Shown here: piece by piece, positions 9,601-17,547 of the stretch
Numbering within the stretch: the stretch's first letter is position 1
How the letters are laid out: every line of letters starts with the position of its first letter
Assembly: GCA_024349765.1 (NCBI GenBank)
Contig: AP026073.1
Span: 682,001-746,000, forward strand
Direction: 5' to 3'
Source: Streptomyces nigrescens
Lineage (GTDB): Bacteria > Actinomycetota > Actinomycetes > Streptomycetales > Streptomycetaceae
DNA length: 64,000 nucleotides
Position numbers and translations under genes: made by a program
The notes under the pieces: model-generated
The model's database searches: none
Told to the model about the DNA's origin: nothing
The model's input: the letters and a program-made list of their open reading frames with translations, nothing else

Positions 9601-10457
9601 ACGGCTACCAGCAGGCCTCCGTCTCGCTGGGCCGCATCCAGGAGCTGCTGCGCGAGCCGACCTCCACCCCCGCCGCCGAACGCCCCCGCGAGGTGCCCGG
9701 GCTGCGCGGCGAGCTCACCTTCGACGACGTCCACTTCCGGTACGGCTCGGGCGACACCCCCGCGCTGGCCGGGGTCAGCCTCACCGTCCCCGCGGGCCAG
9801 ACCGTGGCCTTCGTCGGCGAGACCGGCGCCGGCAAGTCCACCCTGGTCAAGCTGGTCGCGCGGTTCTACGACCCGACCTCGGGCGCGGTCCGCGTCGACG
9901 GCACCGACCTGCGCGAACTCGACCTGACCGGCTACCGCCGCCGCCTCGGCGTGGTCCCCCAGGAGCCCTACCTCTTCGCCGGCACGGTCCGCGACGCCAT
10001 CGCCTACGGCCGCCCCGACGCCACCGACGCCGAGGTCGAGGCCGCCGCCCGCGCCGTCGGCGCGCACGCCATGATCGCCACCCTGGAGGGCGGCTACCTC
10101 CACGAGGTCGCCGAACGCGGCCGCAACCTCTCCGCCGGCCAGCGCCAGCTGCTCGCGCTGGCCCGCGCCGAACTCGTCGACCCGGACGTGCTGTTGCTCG
10201 ACGAGGCCACCGCCGCCCTCGACCTCGCCACCGAGGCCGTCGTCAACCAGGCCACCGACCGCCTCGTCGGCCGCCGCACCACCCTGGTCGTGGCCCACCG
10301 CCTGACCACCGCCGCCCGCGCCGACCGGGTCGTGGTCCTCGACCGCGGCCGGATCGCCGAGGACGGCAGCCACGCCCAACTCCTCGCCCGCGACGGCCGC
10401 TACGCCGAGCTGTGGCGTACCTTCACCGGCGAGGGCGAGGAGGAGCTGGTGGCCTGA
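6606..10457 (+). CDS. Single-chain ABC exporter: two fused TMD-NBD halves, asymmetric ATP sites
   Basis: 1,283 residues, GTG start with GGGAGG upstream. Order: membrane domain 1 (about 25-310), NBD1 (about 340-590), an acidic Ala-rich linker (about 600-700), membrane domain 2 (about 720-1010), NBD2 (about 1035-1270). NBD1 has Walker A GTSGSGKST, signature LSGGQ and Walker B LLVLDDATS, with Asp where the catalytic Glu should be. NBD2 has GETGAGKST, LSAGQ and a canonical LLLDEATAALD. This matches heterodimeric exporters such as TM287/288 or BmrCD, here fused in one chain: the site made by NBD1 Walker motifs and the NBD2 signature would be degenerate. Likely a multidrug or lipid exporter; the substrate is unknown. 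Confidence 0.92.
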   Translation: MAGTDTETTGAGWARRLIRDCWQYRKDVLLALGASLAGMAVMALVPLVPKLIIDDVIVSHRRALAPWASLLIAAAVVVYVLTYLRRFYGGRLALDLQHDLRTRMYGAISRLDGRRQDELSTGQVVGRATSDLQLIQSLLFMLPMMIGNVLLFVISLVVMAVLSPLLTVIALAVAPALWFIAKRSRARLFPATWYAQSQAAAVAGVVDGAVSGVRVVKGFGQEEQETGKLREAGRRLFAGRLRTVRLNARYTPALQAVPALGQVAMLALGGWMATRGEVTLGTFVAFSTYLAQLVGPVRMLAMMLTVGQQARAGVERVYELIDTEPALTERPDAHELPADAPATVEFDGVTFGYGTGEGSRPVLDGFSLRIEPGETVAVVGTSGSGKSTVSLLLPRFYDVSAGRVLVGGHDVRDLTLASLRAAIGLVPEHSFLFSDSIRDNIAYGHPSATDAEIRAAARAAQADGFISELPGGYDTEVGEQGLTLSGGQRQRIALARAILTDPRLLVLDDATSAVDARVEHEIHEALRGVMAGRTTLLIAHRASTLALADRVAVLDGGRLVDVGTQEELAERCPLYRELLTDPEELGGVERDPAGELAGAFDGEFAASGLLEYAYAPGSDEPQAAEPETTAQADTITPELWVRREQDAEAGAAGVAPRAAAATGPGMAAATAGLPATPTLLDQVAALPPATDTPDVDEDRAVGPERSYGLRRLLHGFGAPLAVALALVAVDAVAGLLLPVLIRQGIDEGVRRGVLAGVWTAAVLALVVVLAQWAAQFGGNRMTGRTGERVLYSLRLKIFAQLQRLGLDYYERELTGKIMTRMTTDIDALSTFLQTGLVTALVSMLTFFGILVALLAIDLQLALVVFATLPPLVIGTYFFRKQSVKAYELARERISTVNADLQESVAGLRIVQAFRRERSGAERFAARSDAYRRARVHGQFLISIYFPFVQLLSSVAAALVLIVGANRVSANTLTAGALVAYLLYIDLFFAPVQQLSQVFDGYQQASVSLGRIQELLREPTSTPAAERPREVPGLRGELTFDDVHFRYGSGDTPALAGVSLTVPAGQTVAFVGETGAGKSTLVKLVARFYDPTSGAVRVDGTDLRELDLTGYRRRLGVVPQEPYLFAGTVRDAIAYGRPDATDAEVEAAARAVGAHAMIATLEGGYLHEVAERGRNLSAGQRQLLALARAELVDPDVLLLDEATAALDLATEAVVNQATDRLVGRRTTLVVAHRLTTAARADRVVVLDRGRIAEDGSHAQLLARDGRYAELWRTFTGEGEEELVA

Positions 10458-10564
10458 CCGGGAGGCGCCCCCCGGCCCGGCGTCCCCGGCCCGGCAGCCG
10501 CGCCCGGCCGCCGAGGCCCGGCCCCCGCCGCCCCGTGCCCCGGCCGCCGGTCCCCGGACGGACC

Positions 10565-10587
10565 CCGGGGGCTGGTGGTGCCCCCGG
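10565..10587. terminator. Hairpin after the ABC exporter
   Basis: An 8-bp stem (CCGGGGGC at 10565-10572 with 10580-10587) and a 7-nt loop lie in the 178-base gap before the peptidase gene. TAGGTT at 10596-10601 just beyond it could be the -10 box of the peptidase promoter. Confidence 0.5.
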
Positions 10588-10635
10588 TGCGCCGATAGGT
10601 TCAGCCCGACCTTTGCAATCCCAAGGGGAGGGTGC

Positions 10636-12057
10636 ATGCGCAAGGCCACCAGATGGCTGCTGTCGCTCGCCGTGCTCATAGGCACGGCCACAGCCGGCAG
10701 CGCCACGGCGGGAGCGGCCACCGCCGCCGAGCCGAAGACCAAGGACATCAAGGACCGGATCCTCGCGATACCGGGCATGAGCCTCGTCGAGGAGAAGCCG
10801 GTCGACGGCTACCGGTACTTCGTCCTGAACTACACCCAGCCGATCGACCACGAGCACCCGTCCAAGGGGACCTTCCAGCAGCGGCTGACCGTGCTGCACA
10901 AGTCCGTGGACCGCCCGACGGTGTTCTTCACCTCCGGCTACAACGTCAGCACCACGCCGTCCCGCAGCGAACCCACGAAGATCATCGACGGCAACCAGGT
11001 CTCCCTGGAATACCGGTACTTCACCCCGTCGCGGCCCACGCCCACCGACTGGAAGAAGCTCGACATCCGGCAGGCCGCCACCGACCAGCACCGCATCTTC
11101 CAGGCGCTGCACCGCATCTACGGCAAGAACTGGATCGCCACCGGCGGCAGCAAGGGCGGCATGACCGCCACCTACTACCGCCGCTTCTTCCCGCACGACA
11201 TGAACGGCACCGTCGCCTACGTCGCGCCCAACGACGTGAACAACGACGAGGACTCCGCCTACGACCGGTTCTTCCAGCACGTCGGCACCGCTCAGTGCCG
11301 CGCCGACCTCGCCGCCATCGAACGCGAGGCCCTGCTGCGCCGCGGCGAGATGGTCAAGCGCTTCCAGGACTGGGCCGACAAGGAGAAGCAGACCTTCACG
11401 AACACCGGCAGCGCCGACCGGGCCTACGAAGTCATGGTCACGGACCTGGTGTTCGGGTTCTGGCAGTACCAGCCCGCCGAGACCGCCTGCGCCGAGGTGC
11501 CCAAGCCCACCGTCTCCACCGACGAGCTGTGGAAGTGGATGGACAAGGTCGGCGGCTTCGACAGCTACACCGACCAGGGCATGGAGCCCTACCTGCCGTA
11601 CTACTACCAGGCGGGCACCCAGCTCGGCGAACCCGGCTACGGCTACCCGAACCTGGCCGGCCTGCTGAAGTACCCCGGCATCAACAACTCCCGCACCTTC
11701 GTGCCGAAGGACATCCCGATGCGCTTCGACAAGCGCGCGATGCCCGACGTCGACCACTGGGTGCGCCACCACGCCCGGCGCATGATGTTCGTCAACGGCC
11801 AGTTCGACCCGTGGAGTTCGGAGCACTTCGAGCTCGGCAAGGGCGCCCGTGACGCGTACGTCTTCACCGTCCCGGGCGGCAACCACGGCTCCAACATCGC
11901 CAAGCTGAAGGACGCCGACCGCACCAAGGCCACCGCCGAACTCCTCGCCTGGGCCGGTGTCCCGGCGCCCGCGGGCACCACCCCCGCCCCGCTGGCCCAC
12001 CCCGACAAGAAGCTCGACAAGCAGGAGAACCGCCGGATGCCGATGCTCCGCCCCTGA
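10636..12057 (+). CDS. Secreted tripeptidyl aminopeptidase, S37 (PS-10) family
   Basis: 473 residues. The signal peptide runs from MRKATRWLLSLAVL to about residue 35 (GAATAAEP). The sequence follows the Streptomyces mycelial tripeptidyl aminopeptidase / PS-10 family. FVLNYTQPIDHEHP near the N-terminus is a family hallmark shared with the S28/S37 group. GGSKGGM (nucleophile Ser about 172) is the nucleophile elbow. FVNGQFDPW and PGGNHGS near the C-terminus should supply the Asp and His of the triad. Known members release N-terminal tripeptides from peptides outside the cell. The start has AGGGGAGG upstream. The C-terminus faces the GH3 gene across a bidirectional terminator. Confidence 0.88.
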   Translation: MRKATRWLLSLAVLIGTATAGSATAGAATAAEPKTKDIKDRILAIPGMSLVEEKPVDGYRYFVLNYTQPIDHEHPSKGTFQQRLTVLHKSVDRPTVFFTSGYNVSTTPSRSEPTKIIDGNQVSLEYRYFTPSRPTPTDWKKLDIRQAATDQHRIFQALHRIYGKNWIATGGSKGGMTATYYRRFFPHDMNGTVAYVAPNDVNNDEDSAYDRFFQHVGTAQCRADLAAIEREALLRRGEMVKRFQDWADKEKQTFTNTGSADRAYEVMVTDLVFGFWQYQPAETACAEVPKPTVSTDELWKWMDKVGGFDSYTDQGMEPYLPYYYQAGTQLGEPGYGYPNLAGLLKYPGINNSRTFVPKDIPMRFDKRAMPDVDHWVRHHARRMMFVNGQFDPWSSEHFELGKGARDAYVFTVPGGNHGSNIAKLKDADRTKATAELLAWAGVPAPAGTTPAPLAHPDKKLDKQENRRMPMLRP

Positions 12058-12093
12058 CGGGCGGACCGGCTCCGGCTGACGGACCGACGGGCC

Positions 12094-12125
12094 GGCGCGC
12101 TCCCCGCGACCACGGGGAGCGCGCC
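12094..12125. terminator. Bidirectional terminator between the peptidase and GH3 genes
   Basis: A perfect 13-bp stem (12094-12106 with 12113-12125, arm GGCGCGCTCCCCG) and a 6-nt loop serve two convergent genes. Confidence 0.85.
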
Positions 12126-12139
12126 GCACCCGTACCGGC

Positions 12140-13966
12140 TCAGTACGACAGGCCGTCCCCGATCTGGAACAGCGCCTTGTCCGGGACGTCGGCGCGCATT
12201 ATGGCCACCGGCAGCCTGCCCACCGGATCCCGCCGCCCGGCGATCACCCGGGCCGCCGCCCGCAGCTCCACGTCCGTCCAGGAGTAGCTCGCCAGCGCCG
12301 CCTTGACCCCGTCCAGCTGCGCGATGTCGTAGGGATTGCGCACCGCCAGCTGCACCACCGGCTTCCCGGTGGCCAGCAGCGCCTCGACCAGCTTGCGCTG
12401 CGGCGAGTCGGCGGTCACGTTGTACGTGGCCACCACCACCGCGTCCCGCTCGGCCAGCGCCGCCACCGCTTCGTCGATCTGCGCGGACGTCGGCGACATG
12501 CCCGTGGACCGCGCGGTGGCCGTGAAGCCCTGCTCGTCCAGGGCCCGCGCCAGGACCGTGGTGGGCGGACCGCCGGTGCCGGACGGCGCGGCCGCGTCGA
12601 CGCCCACCACCAGCACCCGCCGCTCCCGCCGGCGGGACAGCGGCAGCACCCCGGCGTCATTGCGCAGCAGCGTCGTCGTACGGTCCGCGATCCGGTCCGC
12701 GGCCGCCAGATGGCCCCGCGTCCCGACAACCCGGTCCACCGCGCCCTGGGTGGTGTACGGGTCGTCGAACAGCCCCCGCCGCTGCTTCAGCAGCAGGATC
12801 CGCAGCAGCTTCGCGTCGAGGTCGTGCTCGGACAGTTCCCCGTCCCGGAGCGCCTTGAGGACGGCGCCGTGCGCCACCGACAGGTCCGGCGGGTTCAGCA
12901 ACTGGTCCACGCCCGCCTTGAGCGCGAGGACCGGCACCCGGGCATCGCCGTACTTCTTGCGTACGCCCTCCATGCCCAGCGAGTCCGTCACCACCACCCC
13001 GTCGTAGCCGAGGCGTTCGCGCAGCAGACCGGTGAGGATCGGCCGGGACAGCGTCGCCGGGTCCTCGCTCGCGTCGAAGGCCGGCACGACGATGTGCGCC
13101 GTCATGATCGAATCGATCCCCGCGGCGATCGCGGCCTTGAACGGCGGCGCGTCCAGCCGCTCCCACTCCTCGGCGGTGTGGTGGATGTACGGCAGCCCCA
13201 CATGGCTGTCGGTATCGGTGTCGCCGTGCCCGGGGAAGTGCTTGGCGCAGGCGGCCACCCCGCCGTCCTGATAGCCCCTCACCTGCCCGCCGACCATACG
13301 GGCCACCGCCTGCGGATCGGCGCCGAAGGACCGTACGCCGATGACCGGGTTGGCCGGGTTGACGTTCACGTCCGCGTCCGGCGCGTAGTCCTGCCGGATG
13401 CCCATGGCGGCCAGCTCCTGCCCGGCGATCCGGCCCGCCGTCCGGGCGTCGTCGCGGGAGCCGCCGGCGCCGAGCGCCATCGCGCCGGGGAACAGCGTCG
13501 CGGGCGCGCCGACCCGGGCCACTATGCCGTGCTCCTGGTCCGTGGAGATCAACACCGGTACGGGCACGCGCAGAGCGGCCGCGGCCTTCTGGATGCCGTT
13601 GGACAGCTCGGCGATCTGGTGCGGCTCCCGGGTGTTGTGCGCCCAGCCGAAGTAGATGATGCCGCCGACGTGGTACTTCGCGATCAGCTCCGCCGCGTTG
13701 GCGACCCCGATCTCCTTCTGGTTGGCGGCCACGTCGGCCGGGTCGGGGTCGGTCGCCGAGTGGCCGTAGACCCGCATCACGAACAGCTGGCCGACCTTCT
13801 CCTCCGGGGTCATCCGGGCGATCAGGCGGCGCAGCCGGTCCCGGGCGGCGGCATCGGGGGCGGGCCGGCGGCCGGTGACGGGCGCCGCCACGGCGGGCCC
13901 GGCCCCCGCCGCACAGGCGGCGACGGCACCGGCCGCGGTGGTCAGAACGGTACGTCTGGAGTGCAT
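12140..13966 (-). CDS. Tat-exported GH3 beta-N-acetylhexosaminidase-like enzyme
   Basis: 608 residues from the ATG at 13966, chosen because GGAAGGAGC precedes it; an upstream in-frame ATG would add 23 residues with no ribosome site. The N-terminus MHSRRTVLTTAAGAVAA is a twin-arginine signal. KHFPGHGDTDTDSHVGLP contains the NagZ-type KH(F/I)PGHG...DSH loop that supplies the Asp-His dyad of GH3 N-acetylglucosaminidases. The nucleophile is predicted in VVTDSLGM. A C-terminal alpha/beta sandwich of the GH3_C kind follows. The likely role is removal of terminal GlcNAc from muropeptides, chitin oligomers or glycans outside the membrane. A promoter with a palindrome over the predicted +1 precedes it. 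Confidence 0.88.
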   Translation of the reverse strand: MHSRRTVLTTAAGAVAACAAGAGPAVAAPVTGRRPAPDAAARDRLRRLIARMTPEEKVGQLFVMRVYGHSATDPDPADVAANQKEIGVANAAELIAKYHVGGIIYFGWAHNTREPHQIAELSNGIQKAAAALRVPVPVLISTDQEHGIVARVGAPATLFPGAMALGAGGSRDDARTAGRIAGQELAAMGIRQDYAPDADVNVNPANPVIGVRSFGADPQAVARMVGGQVRGYQDGGVAACAKHFPGHGDTDTDSHVGLPYIHHTAEEWERLDAPPFKAAIAAGIDSIMTAHIVVPAFDASEDPATLSRPILTGLLRERLGYDGVVVTDSLGMEGVRKKYGDARVPVLALKAGVDQLLNPPDLSVAHGAVLKALRDGELSEHDLDAKLLRILLLKQRRGLFDDPYTTQGAVDRVVGTRGHLAAADRIADRTTTLLRNDAGVLPLSRRRERRVLVVGVDAAAPSGTGGPPTTVLARALDEQGFTATARSTGMSPTSAQIDEAVAALAERDAVVVATYNVTADSPQRKLVEALLATGKPVVQLAVRNPYDIAQLDGVKAALASYSWTDVELRAAARVIAGRRDPVGRLPVAIMRADVPDKALFQIGDGLSY

Positions 13967-14012
13967 CCGCGCTCCTTCCGGAGGGCTTCCTCGACCTGGT
14001 ACAGGACTCGTT

Positions 14013-14025
14013 GAAGGAAACTTCC
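14013..14025. promoter_or_regulatory. Inverted repeat at the GH3 transcription start
   Basis: The 13 bases GAAGGAAACTTCC hold overlapping inverted repeats: GAAG-GAAA-CTTC (14013-14024) and GGAA-AC-TTCC (14016-14025). They lie where the predicted promoter (14035-14063, leftward) would start transcription. A repressor of sugar-hydrolase expression is plausible; its identity is unknown. Confidence 0.4.
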
Positions 14026-14034
14026 AAGGAGACA

Positions 14035-14063
14035 CGGATAGCCGGAAAACTATTGTCGGTCAA
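14035..14063 (-). promoter_or_regulatory. Likely GH3 promoter
   Basis: On the minus strand: TTGACC (14058-14063), a 17-bp spacer, TATCCG (14035-14040). The -35 box overlaps the stop codon of the upstream isomerase gene. The -10 box lacks the usual final T, so this is moderate support only. Confidence 0.4.
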
Positions 14064-15106
14064 TCACTCCGGTCGGGGGTGCCGCCCTCCTCTTGCACGC
14101 CGGCCGGGGGTGTGGGAGGGACCGCGGCGGCGTCGCCCGCTGCGGAGGCACCGGCCGCCACCCCGTCGAGCACCTGCCGCAGATGGTCCCGGCCCGCGGC
14201 CAGCAACCCGGGCAGCTCGGGCGCCTCCGGGAACCAGCGCTTCTCGTACTCCCAGCACAGCCAGCCGCCCGTCCCCAGGCCGTAACCGCCCTCCGGCGCG
14301 GGCACCGGGCCGTGCGCCGCCGCCGGCTCCGGCCCGAGTGCGGCCAGCGCGGACGCCAGCGGCAGGGCGCCCGCGCCGAGCGGCACCGGACGGGGATCCA
14401 CGGCCGACACCACGTCCTTGACCTGCACATACCCCAGATACGGAGCGAGCGCCGCCCGGGTGTCGGCGGGCCGCTCACCACCGCGCCAGGTGTGCAGCAC
14501 GTCCCACAGCGCGCCGACGCTGCGGTGCCCCACCAGGCCCAGCACCCGCGCGGCGGCCGCGCCCGTGCCGTGCGAGTCATGGGTCTCCAGCAGCACCCGG
14601 ACGCCCCGCTCGGCCGCGAGCGGCGCCACCGCGGCCAGCCGCCGGGCGGCGTCCGCGTCCGCCCCGTCCGCCGGCCGCTCCCCGCCGCCGGGGAACACCC
14701 GCACATACGGCGCCCCCAGATCCGCGGCGAGCAGCACCAGCTCGGACAGCTCCTGCGCCAGCTCCTCCTCACCCGCCGCGTCCCGCTCGGTCGCGACCCG
14801 GGCGTACCCGGCGACGGCCAGGATCTCCACCCCGGCCGCCGCGAACTCCGCGCGCACCGCTGCCCGCTCCCGCGCCCCGATCAGCGGATGCACCGGCTCC
14901 TCCGGATGGGCCCGCAGCTCCACCCCCTGATAGCCGGCCCCGGCGGCCAGCCGCACCACGTCGGCGACCGGCATGCCCGGCACCCCGAGTGTGGAGAACG
15001 CCAGTCGCAAGGGGGGTGCCGCCGCCCGGCCCGGACCGCCGGCCGGGGTGCCGCCGCCCGGACCGCCGTCGCCGCCCGTGCCCTTCGTGCCGTCCGTTCC
15101 GGTCAT
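14060..15106 (-). CDS. Sugar phosphate isomerase/epimerase-like TIM barrel
   Basis: 348 residues from the ATG at 15106, which has AGGAGGAGC upstream; the open frame extends further but without a start signal. After a Gly/Pro-rich N-terminal tail (about 35 residues) comes an AP-endonuclease-2 / xylose-isomerase-like barrel: LAFSTLGVPG, YQGVELR, VRVLLETHDSH (metal-binding Glu and His), ALWDVLHTWRGG and YVQVKDV. The family needs a divalent metal and isomerises, epimerises or dehydrates sugars. The substrate is not evident. The gene lies 29 bases downstream of the MarR-GNAT gene on the same strand, so the two may be co-transcribed. Confidence 0.78.
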   Translation of the reverse strand: MTGTDGTKGTGGDGGPGGGTPAGGPGRAAAPPLRLAFSTLGVPGMPVADVVRLAAGAGYQGVELRAHPEEPVHPLIGARERAAVRAEFAAAGVEILAVAGYARVATERDAAGEEELAQELSELVLLAADLGAPYVRVFPGGGERPADGADADAARRLAAVAPLAAERGVRVLLETHDSHGTGAAAARVLGLVGHRSVGALWDVLHTWRGGERPADTRAALAPYLGYVQVKDVVSAVDPRPVPLGAGALPLASALAALGPEPAAAHGPVPAPEGGYGLGTGGWLCWEYEKRWFPEAPELPGLLAAGRDHLRQVLDGVAAGASAAGDAAAVPPTPPAGVQEEGGTPDRSD

Positions 15107-15135
15107 GCCCGCGCTCCTCCTCTTACGTGGCGTCC

Positions 15136-16164
15136 CTACGTGCCCGCCCCGCGCAGTGACAGCCGCCAGTCCTGGCCGACCAGGTCCTGCCCGAAGCTGT
15201 GGTGCGGTGTCTCCGAGACCAGCTCGAAGCCGGCCCGCTGATAGATCCGGCGGGCCGCGCCGAGGACGGAATTCGTCCACAGCACCATCTCCTCGTACCC
15301 GGCGTCCCGCGCGAAATCGACACAGGCGTCGACGAGTTGCCCTCCTATGCCATGGCCCCGCGCGCTCGGCTCCACCAGCAGCAGCCGCAACCGGGCCACG
15401 CCCGGGCGGCCGTCCCGTACGCACATCACCGCGCCGGCCCGCGCACCGTCCAGCTCGGCCGTCCAGGTGCGGTCCCACCGCGGGTCGAAGCCCTCGGCGT
15501 ACTCCGCGACTATGCGGGCCACCAGCGCCTCGTAGCTCAGGTCGAAGCCGTACTCGGCGGCGTAGAGCGCGGCGTTCCGCTCGACCATCCAGCCGAGGTC
15601 GCCGGGGCGGGTGGTGCGCAGGGTGACCGCGGGGGAGGAGGCGGGAGGTGCCTCGCCGGTGGCCGCCGGGTCGTCGCCGAGCAGGGCGCGGATGGTCCGC
15701 ATCGCGTCCGTCAGGCGGGCCCGGTCCGCCGCCGGAAGGTGCCGCAGCAGCGAGCCCGCGGCCTCCTGGGAGCGCTCCTCCAGCAGGGCGGCCGCTTCCC
15801 GGCCGCCCCCGGTGAGCGTGATCCGCTGGCGGCGCGGGTCCCGCTCGGACCTGCCGCGGCTGATCAGCTCCCGTTCCTCGAACTTGCCGAGCAGCCGGCT
15901 GAGATAGCCGGCGTCCAGGGACAGCGAGGCGCGCAGGTCCGCCGCGTCCACCCGCTCCTGGTGGACGAGTTCGTAGAGCACCCGCGCCTCGGTGAGGGTG
16001 AACGGGGTGTAGAGGTGCCGGCCGTAGTCCAGCGCGCCGATCAGGTTGGTGTAGAAGCGGTTGAATCTGCGCAGTTCACGGACGTCGGCGGCGGGATCGG
16101 ACGCCGCGGCGGAGCCATCCGGCCCGCTGCCGGACCGGGGCTCGGAGGGTGCTTGGGTTGTCAT
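15136..16164 (-). CDS. MarR-type HTH fused to GNAT N-acetyltransferase
   Basis: 342 residues, ATG at 16164 with GGTGAGG upstream. Residues about 35-165 form a MarR winged helix (LTEARVLYEL, SLDAGYLSRLLGKFEE, DPRRQRITLT wing). Residues about 180-335 form a GNAT domain with LLVEPSARGHGIGGQLV as the acetyl-CoA loop. Such MarR-GNAT fusions are known in actinobacteria; a regulator coupled to small-molecule acetylation is the usual suggestion. A perfect palindrome 18 bases upstream of the start is a likely autoregulatory site, and it overlaps the stop codon of the upstream lacI-type gene. Confidence 0.85.
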   Translation of the reverse strand: MTTQAPSEPRSGSGPDGSAAASDPAADVRELRRFNRFYTNLIGALDYGRHLYTPFTLTEARVLYELVHQERVDAADLRASLSLDAGYLSRLLGKFEERELISRGRSERDPRRQRITLTGGGREAAALLEERSQEAAGSLLRHLPAADRARLTDAMRTIRALLGDDPAATGEAPPASSPAVTLRTTRPGDLGWMVERNAALYAAEYGFDLSYEALVARIVAEYAEGFDPRWDRTWTAELDGARAGAVMCVRDGRPGVARLRLLLVEPSARGHGIGGQLVDACVDFARDAGYEEMVLWTNSVLGAARRIYQRAGFELVSETPHHSFGQDLVGQDWRLSLRGAGT

Positions 16165-16181
16165 CGTCGACCACCTCACCG

Positions 16182-16194
16182 TTGACTGAGTCAA
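16182..16194. promoter_or_regulatory. MarR-type operator overlapping the lacI stop codon
   Basis: TTGACTGAGTCAA is a perfect 13-bp palindrome between the MarR-GNAT start and the 3' end of the LacI gene. Its position fits autorepression of the MarR-GNAT gene. Confidence 0.55.
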
Positions 16195-17273
16195 GGATAA
16201 CGAACCGAGGTCGATCCGCGCACCATCAATTCCGCCGGCAGCGTCGCCAGCCCGCCCGGCGGCCGCTCCTCGCGCCCCGTCACCAGCCGGCCGGCCCGCG
16301 CTCCGGCCTCCGCCAGCGGCAGTCGCACGGTCGTCAGCGCGGGCGCCGCGTCCGCACTGAACGGCAGATCGTCGAAACCGGCGACCGACACGTCCTCGGG
16401 GACCCGCAGCCCCCGGTCCCGCAGTGCCGCACACACCCCCAGCGCGGCGGTGTCGTTGGCCGCCACGACGGCCGTCAACTCGCTGTCCCGGCGCAGCAGT
16501 TCCACCGCGGCGTCGTACCCGGAGCCGCGGTCGTAGGCGCCGTGCACGACGCGCCGCGGCGGGTCCTCGATGCCGTGCTCGGCCAGCGCCGCCCGGTGGC
16601 CCGCCAGCCGTTCCGCGGTGGTGGTGCGGCCGGCCGGTCCCGCCACACAACCGATCCGGCGGTGCCCGAGCGCGATCAGATGCCCGGTCAGCCGCTGCGC
16701 GCCGCCCCGGTTGTCGAACGCCAGGGCGGTGAGCGGCGCCCCCGATTTCGGTTCCACCCCCGATTCCGGTTCCGCGCCCGCCTCTTGGACGGGGCGCCCG
16801 CAGAGCACCACCCGGGTGCCCGCCCCGGACAGCCGCACCAGCCCGGCCGCCAGCGCCCTCGCGTGCGCCGGGTCCTCCGAGGCGCTGCCGGTCAGGACGA
16901 CGCCCGCCGCCCGCTGCCGCTGCAGGAGCGTGAGATAGGTCAGTTCCCGCTCGGGCGAGCCACCCGTATTGCAGACCACGGCCAGCTTCTCGCCACCGGG
17001 GCCGGACGCCCCGCTCAGCTCCGTCTGGACCGCACCGGCGAGGATCCCGAAGAACGGGTCGGCGATGTCGTTCACCAGGATGCCCACCAGGTCCGAACTG
17101 GCCGCCGCCAGCGCGCTCGCCGGGCCGTTGACGACGTACTCCAGCTCCTCGACGGCCCGCAGCACCCGGCCGCGGGTGCCCGCCGCGACCGGGTAGTTGC
17201 CGTTCAGCACCCGCGAGACGGTCGCCGCCGAAACCCCCGCGCGGGCCGCCACGTCCGCCAGCGTCACCGTCAT
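16191..17273 (-). CDS. LacI-family transcriptional repressor
   Basis: 360 residues from the ATG at 17273, with GGGGAGC upstream; the longer reading frame adds low-complexity Arg/Asn repeats and is unlikely. VTLADVAARAGVSAATVSRV is the LacI helix-turn-helix, followed by the hinge helix (PASALAAASS) and a periplasmic-binding-protein-like sensor domain ending in FDDLPFSADAAPALTTVR. It is divergent from the Gfo/Idh-DUF993-isomerase operon, and an AAGCGCTT-type operator lies between them, so it most likely represses that operon and itself in response to a sugar or cyclitol. Confidence 0.9.
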   Translation of the reverse strand: MTVTLADVAARAGVSAATVSRVLNGNYPVAAGTRGRVLRAVEELEYVVNGPASALAAASSDLVGILVNDIADPFFGILAGAVQTELSGASGPGGEKLAVVCNTGGSPERELTYLTLLQRQRAAGVVLTGSASEDPAHARALAAGLVRLSGAGTRVVLCGRPVQEAGAEPESGVEPKSGAPLTALAFDNRGGAQRLTGHLIALGHRRIGCVAGPAGRTTTAERLAGHRAALAEHGIEDPPRRVVHGAYDRGSGYDAAVELLRRDSELTAVVAANDTAALGVCAALRDRGLRVPEDVSVAGFDDLPFSADAAPALTTVRLPLAEAGARAGRLVTGREERPPGGLATLPAELMVRGSTSVRYP

Positions 17274-17451
17274 CGCCCGCTCCCCGAGGCCCCGGCCGCG
17301 CTTCCCGTTCCCGCCCCGGCTCCGGTTCCGGTTCCGGTTCCGCTCACGTCCCACCCCGTCATGTCCCACCCGTTCCCGTCCGGCCCGTTCCCGTCCCACC
17401 CCTTGTCGGCTGTCCGCCGCGCAGGCTGGCGTCCCCCACGATGCCACGATA

Positions 17452-17463
17452 GAAAGCGCTTAC
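17452..17463. promoter_or_regulatory. LacI-family operator in the divergent intergenic region
   Basis: GAAAGCGCTTAC has a perfect AAGCGCTT core with a central CG, the classic LacI/CcpA-like operator form. It lies between the lacI-type gene and the operon starting at 17548. TAGAAA (17450-17455) overlaps it and may be a -10 box. Confidence 0.6.
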
Positions 17464-17547
17464 CGCACCCTCCGTTCCACTGCACCACGCCGCTGCTCCA
17501 CCCGCCACCGAGGAATCCCCCCGTCCGAGGGGGAGAGAGGCCGGGCC

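Noticed and set aside
6492-10778. 1,428-codon open frame on the minus strand
   Set aside because: It lies antisense to the ABC exporter, is rich in repetitive Gly/Asp/Gln and has no domain; it is a by-product of GC-biased third positions.
16145-16194. Longer starts for the MarR-GNAT protein reaching into the lacI gene
   Set aside because: The ATG at 16164 has a good ribosome site and the operator lies just upstream; longer forms would translate the operator and lacI DNA.
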